From Adiantum capillus-veneris (Eukaryota > Streptophyta > Polypodiopsida > Polypodiales > Pteridaceae): DNA of 64,000 nucleotides. The stretch is from NCBI GenBank assembly GCA_014529385.2, contig CM043959.1, positions 7,615,026 through 7,679,025 of the forward strand. The letters run 5' to 3'. Positions 57,273-64,000 of the stretch are shown here, piece by piece (within the stretch, counting starts at the first letter, position 1; every line of letters starts with the position of its first letter). The notes under the pieces were generated by a model that saw nothing but the letters and a program-made list of their open reading frames with translations, was not told where the DNA came from and did no database searches. Made by a program: the position numbers and the translations under genes.

Positions 57273-58817
57273 TCAACCGATGCCCACTGGCTGGCTATGA
57301 TCGTGTGCATCCGGTTGTCCTGCTTCCATGTAAGTCCATACACCACCAGACGTACCGCACACGTACTGCAAGTATGTACGCAATACCTGCATATCTCCCT
57401 CGTACACTATGCCATCATCAGTCAACAAACGACTGACAACCCCAACTGCAAATGCTCCCACTGCAGCTGCGATATCCGGTCTCAAGATCAGCATCTCATA
57501 CATGAGACCACCGAATGCCGATGCAATGCTAGCGGGCCCTGCTAGCTCTACGGAGCATGCATCAACATATATATCCCTGGAAATAGGCATCTCTGACTGA
57601 CAAGGCGTGTCAGCCACATTCATCTCCTGACTGTCCGCAAAAGACGCATCAACCTGTCGTGCAACCTCAGAGCAAACCAGCTGCTCTAGGTGTCTATTGG
57701 AAGACATATCCTGCACAACTATATCCCCATGCTCACTGTCGAGCATAGAAAGGAATGACTGCATAATCGTTGACATCTCAGCCTCCTCTGCAATCATCCA
57801 CTGCAAACATGACCACTCAATCTGTTGTGACTCACTAGAGCTCTCATACTCTAACTCCTTCTGCATAGACTCTTGCACAACGTCCTCCTGTTGTGACTCA
57901 CTAGAGCAAGACCGCTCTACCTGTCTATCCTGCATAGAAGTATCTCGCACAACTGACTCTCTGCTTTGCTCAGTCACTAGCAAAGCATGCATGTCTGACT
58001 CTGTCACCTCTCTGTGTGACTGCTCAAATCGTGCCCCAACTGTGTGCACAACGAGCTCACTATTGTGCACTCCATGCAAAGCACCCTGCAACCCATGAGC
58101 AAAAGAGACTGTCCGGGTCTCTCGCTCTCTGCATGGTTGTAACAAGATTGAGACTCGACCATCTCGCACCAGTACTACGTGCAATGGGTACCATGTGCCA
58201 ACTCTAGCACCTCTCGCAATCACTAGCGAACCCAAATGCAACGCAAAAGATCGCTCAAGCAGCAATACCCGACATCCACTATCCCTGAGCTGACCAACGG
58301 AGATCAAACTCATCGTCAAATCTGGCACATGACGCACATCTCTCAGCTCGTACGATGCACCGCTCGGTAATGACAGTCTCGCATCTCCTGAACCAACAAT
58401 CTCATGCAGTGACCCATCTGCCAATCGAACACTACCATGCACTCTGCTAGAATAGCTACTGAACCAGTCACGATACAGAGTGACATGAAAAGTAGCGTCC
58501 CTGTCTAGCACCCACTGCAAAAGAAGTGCACTATCCTCAGACGTCAAAAAATCAGAAGTAATACAAGAAGCAAATGTGACCTCACTGTCACTAGGGTACT
58601 CAGACACTGTATCTGATTCTGCAATTGTCAAGTCAACGGAGCCTATAGCATCTACTGCATCCTTGAGACTAGCCTGTCTCCTGTGCTGTCTCATACGACG
58701 AAAGCATCGCCGTCTAATGTGCCCTGTGTGACCACAATGCCAACATCTCAAGTGTCGACACGAACGAGAACGCCGTCTCTCATGAGTCATTATCCTAGAC
58801 TCGAAAGTCTCACACAT
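57273..58817 (-). CDS. Open 514-codon gag/protease-RT fusion ORF of the copia derivative
   Basis: Single uninterrupted frame. Residues 22-42: a CCHC knuckle CWHCGHTGHIRRRC. Residues about 107-190: a copia protease-like domain, LLQWVLDRDATFHVT to VRHVPDLTMSLISVGQL, where the D-S-G-A catalytic motif reads D-R-D-A, so it is probably inactive. Residues 200-215 (GTWYPLHVV) resemble the start of GAG-pre-integrase. Residues about 270-420: an acidic Ser/Glu/Gln-rich region with two SSESQQ repeats and no known domain. Residues 425-510: FGGLMYEMLILRPDIAAAVG and YLQYVCGTSGG, matching the segment between copia reverse transcriptase and RNase H. Integrase and the catalytic RT are missing. An ORF kept open despite this suggests recent activity or selection, which is inference. 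Confidence 0.75.
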   Translation of the reverse strand: MCETFESRIMTHERRRSRSCRHLRCWHCGHTGHIRRRCFRRMRQHRRQASLKDAVDAIGSVDLTIAESDTVSEYPSDSEVTFASCITSDFLTSEDSALLLQWVLDRDATFHVTLYRDWFSSYSSRVHGSVRLADGSLHEIVGSGDARLSLPSGASYELRDVRHVPDLTMSLISVGQLRDSGCRVLLLERSFALHLGSLVIARGARVGTWYPLHVVLVRDGRVSILLQPCRERETRTVSFAHGLQGALHGVHNSELVVHTVGARFEQSHREVTESDMHALLVTEQSRESVVRDTSMQDRQVERSCSSESQQEDVVQESMQKELEYESSSESQQIEWSCLQWMIAEEAEMSTIMQSFLSMLDSEHGDIVVQDMSSNRHLEQLVCSEVARQVDASFADSQEMNVADTPCQSEMPISRDIYVDACSVELAGPASIASAFGGLMYEMLILRPDIAAAVGAFAVGVVSRLLTDDGIVYEGDMQVLRTYLQYVCGTSGGVWTYMEAGQPDAHDHSQPVGIG

Positions 58818-59835
58818 ATTGACTACTATAAGTGAATGTCAAAAATAACCAAGAGCTGTAACTCTACTCTAGGTACGGTAGCAATGAAATGCACTCAACT
58901 AATCCAAAAGAAGCAACCTGCAACGAGAAAATGCTCTCAAAAAAAGAGCTCACCAGCACCTACAATGCTCATGCGAATCCACGCATAAAATCTCTCGCAG
59001 TAGTGTAACCACACTGTGCTCCACAAATGGCAATGATGCAAATCCCAAATGCCAAGTGTACGAGGCTCCAGTAGAGTAAACCAAGCTCCTATATGGCTGT
59101 AAAATATAGCTACAAATCAACCCCAAAACAGCCCCAAAATTCAGCTCTTAAACAGCTGCATAAACAAGTCACAAACGTGTCCCAGATCAGCCTACAACTG
59201 AGCCATACATGGACACCTTCAAAGAGGAAACAATGGCTGAAAATTCAGCGCCCAAATAAGCCCTCAAACCTGCCTGTACACTTGTAAACCTGTAGCTAAA
59301 ACCTGTTGAAAAACCTCAAGTCATTAGTGCTCGAATCCGGCTACCTAGCTCGTAGACACACAAGCATACATCACAATATTCACTCTTGTGAGTGTGCCAA
59401 GATAACCTGTACACCTGTCAAACCGTGAGCTAATCACCAAGCCCACACTGTGCGGTATCGATGCATACATGCACTAAGCTCCCACCTACAGAGAACACCG
59501 CACGTAATCACTGAGTGCAATCGCAATCACAACCTGGATCGCATCAACTTATGCGCATAAAACTCCTGGGAAAATTTCGCCAGAGTTTCGACGCACAATG
59601 GCTATCAGCACAAAATAACCATTGTCCTGCAAGCTCAATACAATGAGCAATCAATGCGCATCAAACTACACTCAACATACATGCATAAGCTCTGCAAACC
59701 TGTGTCCAACAAATGCTCACAAAGAGTACCACAGGTGACCATACATATCATCCACAACCAACCTCTGCGCTTGCTCACAAGATCTACTGCTCACCACATA
59801 AGCATACATAGAGCATTACCCACTCAAAGACCATT
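58818..59835 (-). other. 5' leader of the copia derivative
   Basis: About 1 kb between the 5' LTR (right) and the ORF start at 58817. No coding motif on either strand. A TGG-starting primer-site candidate (TGGTCTTTGAGTGGG on the minus strand) lies two bases inside the LTR. Confidence 0.6.
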
Positions 59836-60059
59836 TGAAAGCCACAACACTGCAGAAGAACCACTCAACTGCAAACTGGACAAGAGCACACGACACACAG
59901 ATATGGGTGGGCAGACTCAATCAGTGAGCAACCCCCTATACACTTATGCTATGTATAAGGTATACAAGTCAGTGGGCGCCCAGACTCTGGGCAGTCGAGC
60001 AAGGCACAGGCGCCTATACCCCAACAGGTTTTCTCCACACTCATGCCAATTGCCTTTCA

Positions 60060-63000
60060 GAGGGCCTGTCAGGCGAGTTACCACCCACTCGTCCTACGAA
60101 TCATACCATTGATCTGATACCTGGAAGCACGCCACCTTATCGTGTGAGCCGAGCCCAGAACGAAGAGATTATGAACCAAATGAAAGACCTCTTGGAAAAA
60201 GGTCTTGTCCAGCCTAGTACTTCACCGTATTGCTCTCCAGTGTTATTGGTTTTGGAAAAAAAAAAAGACGGATCTTGAAGAATGTGCATGGAGTATAGAG
60301 CTCTCAACAAAATCACCATCAAGAACAGATTTCCGATTCCTAGCATCGATGATATACTCGACAGACTACAGCGATCCTCGTGTTTTAGCAGGATTGATTT
60401 GAAGAGTGGATATCATCAGATCCGAATCGTGCCGGGAGACGTCTACAAGACAACCTTTCGGACGACTTTTGGGTTATTTGAGCTTTTGGTGATGCCTTTT
60501 GGCCTAACCAATGCTCCTGCAGCATTTAACCGGATGATGGATACGATTTTTCGAGAGTACAAACTAATTGTTGGCACTTTCTTTGACGACAACATTGTTT
60601 TCTCCAAGGATGAGACAAAACATAGAGATCATCTGCTTCAAGTCTTTCAGGCATTACGAGATCACAAGTTAGAGATTAATGCGAAGAAAAGTGAATTTTT
60701 CCTACCAAAGATGCACTTTTTGGGTGTCAGCAACAGGAGTGCATATGGATCCGGCCAAGATAGACACTATCCGTGATTGGCCTGATTTGAAGAATGTCCA
60801 TGAAGTTAGAAGCTTCTAGGGATTGTGTTCCTACTACAGGCGGTCATTAAAAGTTTGCAGAGGTTGCTTCCCCTTTGCATATCTTGACACAGAAAGGAGT
60901 CCCTTTCTCGTGGGGACCCACAGAAGTGACTGCCTTTCAGGAATTGAAAATGAATTTGACTACAAAACCAGTTTTTGACTTGGCTTGATTTGCAAAAGTC
61001 GTTTGAAGTATATTGTGATACTTGTGGTTGTAGTCTAGATGCGGTCTTAATGCAAGAAGGCCAATGTCATTGCCTATGAGAGCCGATTGTTTTCAAGGCC
61101 GGAATTGACAGCACAAATTTGTGAGAAAGAGCTTTTGGCAGCTATCCATGCTCTTATTCAGTGGCGACATTACCTACTCGATCCACTCTTCAAATCAATC
61201 CGGCTAAAAAAGAGGATCATTGTAGTCTATCGAGTATATTATCAGATCCGAAACGCGCCGGGAGACGTCTACAAGACAGCCTTTCGGACGACTTTTGGGT
61301 TATTTGAGCTTTTGGTGATGCCTTTTGGCCTAACCAATGCTCCTGCGACATTTAACCGGATGATGGATACGACTTTTCGAGAGTACAAACTAATTGTTGA
61401 CACTTTCTTTGACAACAACATTGTTTTCTCCAAGGATGAGGCAGAACATAGAGATCATCTGCTTCAAGTCTTTCAGATATTACGAGATCACAAGTTAGAG
61501 ATTAATGCGAAGAAAAGTGAATTTTTCCTACCAGAGATACACTTTTTGGGTGTCAACTTTTTGGGTGTCAGCAACAGGAGTGCATATGGATCCGGCCAAG
61601 ATAGACACTATCCGTGATTGGCCCGATTTGAAGAATGTCCATGAAGTTAGAAGCTTCTAGGGATTGTGTTCCTACTACAAGCGGTTCATTAGAAAGTTTG
61701 CAGAGGTTGCTTCCCCTTTGCATATCTTGACACAGAAAGGAGTCCCTTTCTCGTGGGGACCCACAGAAGTGACTGCCTTTCAGGAATTGAAACAGAATTT
61801 GACTACAAAACCAGTTTTTGACTTTGCCGGATTTGCAAAAGTCGTTTGAACTATATTGTGATACTTGTGGTCGTAGTCTAGATGCGGTCTTACCGCAAGA
61901 AGGTGAAGGTCATTGCCTTTGAGAGCCGATTGTTTTCAAGGCCGGAATTGACAGCACAACTTTGTGAGAAAGAGCTTTTGGCAGCTATCCATGCTCTTAT
62001 TCAGTGGCGACATTAAATACTCGATCCACTCTTCAAATCAATCATGCTAAAACACGAGGATCCCTGTAGTCTGTCGAGTATATCATCAGATCCAAATCGC
62101 GTCGGGAGACGTCTACAAAACAGCCTTTCGGACGACTTTTGGATTATTTGAGCTTTTGGTGATGCCTTTTGGCCTAACCAATGCTCCTGCGACATTTAAC
62201 CGGATGATGGATACGATTTTTCGAGAGTACAAACTAATTGTTGGCACTTTCTTTGACGACAACATTGTTTTCTCCAAGGATGAGGCAAAACATAGAGATC
62301 ATCTGCTTCAAGTCTTTCAGGCATTACCAGATCACAAGTTAGAGATTAATGCGAAGAAAAGTGAATTTTTCCTACCAGAGACACTTTTTGGGTGTCAGCA
62401 GCAGGAGTGCATATGGATCCGGCCAAGATAGACACTATCCGTGATTGGCCCGATTTGAAGAATGTCCATGAAGTTAGAAGCTTCTAGGGATTGTGTTCCT
62501 ACTACAGGCGGTTCATTAGAAAGTTTGCAGAGGTTGCTTCCCCTTTGCATATCTTGACACAGAAAGGAGTCCCTTTCTCGTGGGGACCCACAGAAGTGAC
62601 TGCCTTTCAGGAATTGAAACAGAATTTGACTACAAAACCAGTTTTTGACTTGGCCTGATTTGCAAAAGTCGTTTGAAGTATATTGTGATACTTGTGGTCG
62701 TAGTCTAGATGCGGTCTTAATGCAAGAAGGCCAATGTCATTGCCTATGAGAGCCGATTGTTTTCAAGGCCGGAATTGACAGCACAAATTTGTGAGAAAGA
62801 GCTTTTGGCAGGTATCCATGCTCTTATTCAGTGGCGACATTACCTACTCGATCCACTCTTCAAATCAATCCTGCTAAAACACGAGGATCGTTGTAGTCTG
62901 TCGAGTATATCATCAGATCCGAAACGCGCCGGGAGACGTCTACAAGACAGCCTTTCGGACGACTTTTGGGTTATTTGAGCTTTTGGTGATGCCTTTTGGC

Positions 63001-64000
63001 CTAACCAATGCTCCTGCGACATTTAACCGGATGATGGATACGATTTTTCGAGAGTACAAACTAATTGTTGGCACTTTCTTTGACGACAACATTGTTTTCT
63101 CCAAGGATGAGGCAGAACATAGAGATCATCTGCTTCAAGTCTTTCAGGCATTACAAGATCACAAGTTAGAGATTAATGCGAAGAAAAGTGAATTTTTCCT
63201 ACCAGAGATACACTTTTTGGGTGTCAGCAACAACAAGAGTGCATATGGATCCGGCCAAGATAGACACTATCCGTGATTGGCCCGATTTGAAGAATGTCCA
63301 TGAAGTTAGAAGCTTCTAGGGATTGTGTTCCTACTACAGGCGGTTCATTAGAAAGTTTGCAGAGGTTGCTTCTCCTTTGCATATCTTGACACAGAAAGGA
63401 GTCCCTTTCTCGTGGGGACCCACAGAAGTGACTGCCTTTCAGGAATTGAAACAGAATTTGACTACAAAACCAGTTTTTGACTTTGCCGGATTTGCAAAAG
63501 TCGTTTGAACTATATTGTGATACTTGTCGTCGTAGTCTAGATGCGGTCTTAATGCAAGAAGGCCAATGTCATTGCCTATGAGAGCCGATGTTTTCAAGGC
63601 CGGAATTGATAGCACAAATTTGTGAGAAAGAGCTTTTGGCAGCTATCCATGCTCTTATTCAGTGGCGACATTACCTACTCGAAGCCGATTTTACGGTTTC
63701 CACAGATGATGGGAGTTTACGCTACTTCTTGTCACAGAAGCAGCTATCGGAAAAGCAGCTGCGGTCGGCAAACATCTTGTCACAGTTAACTTCCGGATTG
63801 TCCATGTGCAGGGATAGAAGAAATTGGTGGCAAATACCTTGTCCCGAAAGCCGTTGGTTCTGGCTATTTTCCGCGATACATCATAGGAACTTTAAAGATA
63901 TGGTCGGTCAGTACGCCACAGAACAGATTTCGCATATGTATTCAGTTGAATACAGAAAGGGGAGATAGTAGCGGACTATTCCATTCGGAATGGCTACTTA
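60060..64000 (+). pseudogene. Gypsy-2 reverse transcriptase and RNase H, in a four-fold tandem array
   Basis: Starts PTRPTNHTIDLIPGSTPPYR and continues ...CSPVLLVLEKKKDGS with TGG changed to TGA. Then come MEYRALNKITIKNRFPIP, DILDRLQRSSCFSRIDLKSG, MPFGLTNAPAAFNRMMD and FFDDNIVFSK (the YxDD box). GVHMDPAKIDTIRDWPDLK, SYYRRFIRKFAEVASPLH and the RNase H part SRPELTAQICEKELLAAIHAL follow. The RT-to-RNase H block recurs with junctions at about 61180, 62023 and 62850. Only the last copy goes on normally (YLLEADFTVSTDDGSLRYFLSQKQL, 63670 on). Frameshifts (after HFLG, after GFAK) and a stop in RSF-stop-GLCSYY are shared by all copies, so the pseudogene was already dead when amplified. Confidence 0.9.
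60348..60418 (+). repeat. 71-bp RT segment bounded by 8-bp inverted repeats (source of the inverted junctions)
   Basis: GATGATAT (60348-60355) and ATATCATC (60411-60418) are exact reverse complements. The segment between encodes LDRLQRSSCFSRIDLKSG. Its reverse complement is found at about 61181-61244, 62024-62089 and 62851-62914, each ending in the same ATATCATC or ATATTATC and then continuing directly with AGATCC. Confidence 0.9.

Larger units (their letters stand above)
57016..60026 (-). mobile_element. Non-autonomous copia derivative (3011 bp) nested in gypsy-2
   Basis: LTRs at 57016-57193 and 59836-60026 share about 145 bp almost exactly (from AAGAGCACACGACACACAG to TATACCCCAACA) and diverge at their distal end. 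The target duplication GGTTT is exact (57011-57015 and 60027-60031). On the minus strand the 3' LTR is preceded by the purine-rich CTGGGAGGT. Removing the element restores the gypsy-2 frame (KNAKVFSTLMP). Between the LTRs are a 1-kb leader and one long ORF, with no integrase or complete reverse transcriptase. Confidence 0.85.
51930..64000 (+). mobile_element. Gypsy-2: Ty3/gypsy retrotransposon, runs off the right edge
   Basis: The 5' LTR starts TGTTACTTGTCAC at 51930 and ends GTCTATTACA at 54914. The LTR proper is about 715 bp once the nested element 52395-54659 and one copy of its target duplication are removed. A perfect initiator-Met primer site follows. Gag (54987 on), protease (about 56600-57010), reverse transcriptase and RNase H (60060 on) are in normal order. 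The 3' LTR is outside the window. It inserted into the protease of gypsy-1, and the pol region is itself interrupted at 57016-60026. All coding parts are decayed. Confidence 0.88.

Noticed and set aside
57697-58098. 133-codon Ser/Cys-rich plus-strand ORF
   Set aside because: Shadow of the 514-codon minus-strand ORF of the copia derivative.

Overview
The window looks like a repeat-dense stretch of a land-plant nuclear genome. A fern or another non-flowering vascular plant is my best guess. The plant signs are: the C-terminal half of an NPK1/ANP-type MAP kinase kinase kinase with clean GT-AG introns, remnants of PLS-type PPR genes, Ty1/copia and Ty3/gypsy elements primed by initiator-tRNA-Met-type sites, and AAACCCTAA telo-box motifs. 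The guess of a fern rests on the PPR style, the Penelope-type reverse transcriptase remnant and the very large repeat-filled intron. It is inference and no sequence comparison was run.

Layout. 1-3.7 kb: the 3' end of an unknown spliced gene (+) converging on an intact four-exon gene (-) of 855 codons with a DDE-transposase-like organisation. 3.7-14 kb: AT-rich intergenic DNA with five long TG/AG microsatellites, a possible head-to-head gene pair at 9.3-9.6 kb, an unassigned ORF at 10.1 kb and a strongly palindromic MITE-like element at 11.7 kb. 14.3-15.6 kb: a decayed Penelope-like reverse transcriptase. 15.6-35.0 kb: an old LTR element ('element A', 392-bp LTR) with integrase placed before protease, no recognisable reverse transcriptase, and a long decayed ORF of unknown function. 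That ORF is split by a 5191-bp copia element (copia-1, target duplication AAAGG). Element A ends in a head-to-tail array of eight near-identical LTRs with a 634-bp period. 35-41 kb: C/T-rich DNA with a hammerhead-ribozyme-like core at 36.0 kb and two PPR pseudogene fragments. 41.0-45.7 kb: copia-2, an older relative of copia-1 in the opposite orientation. 47.2-49.3 kb: nine 3' exons of the NPK1/ANP-like gene (-). Its upstream exons are not in the window, so the preceding intron is at least 14.7 kb or the gene is truncated.

49.9-64 kb is a nest of retroelements. A gypsy gag/protease remnant is interrupted by gypsy-2. The 5' LTR of gypsy-2 carries a 2.27-kb non-autonomous LTR element (target duplication GCCTC), and its pol carries a 3.0-kb non-autonomous copia derivative (target duplication GGTTT) with an open 514-codon ORF. 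The RT/RNase H part of gypsy-2 is repeated four times in tandem (period about 827-843 bp), and every junction carries the same inverted 71-bp RT segment.

The main theme is repeated intra-element amplification. Two unrelated LTR elements each became a short tandem array, starting from a rearrangement whose breakpoint can be read. Host genes are few; the NPK1/ANP-like gene is the only one I recognise with confidence.
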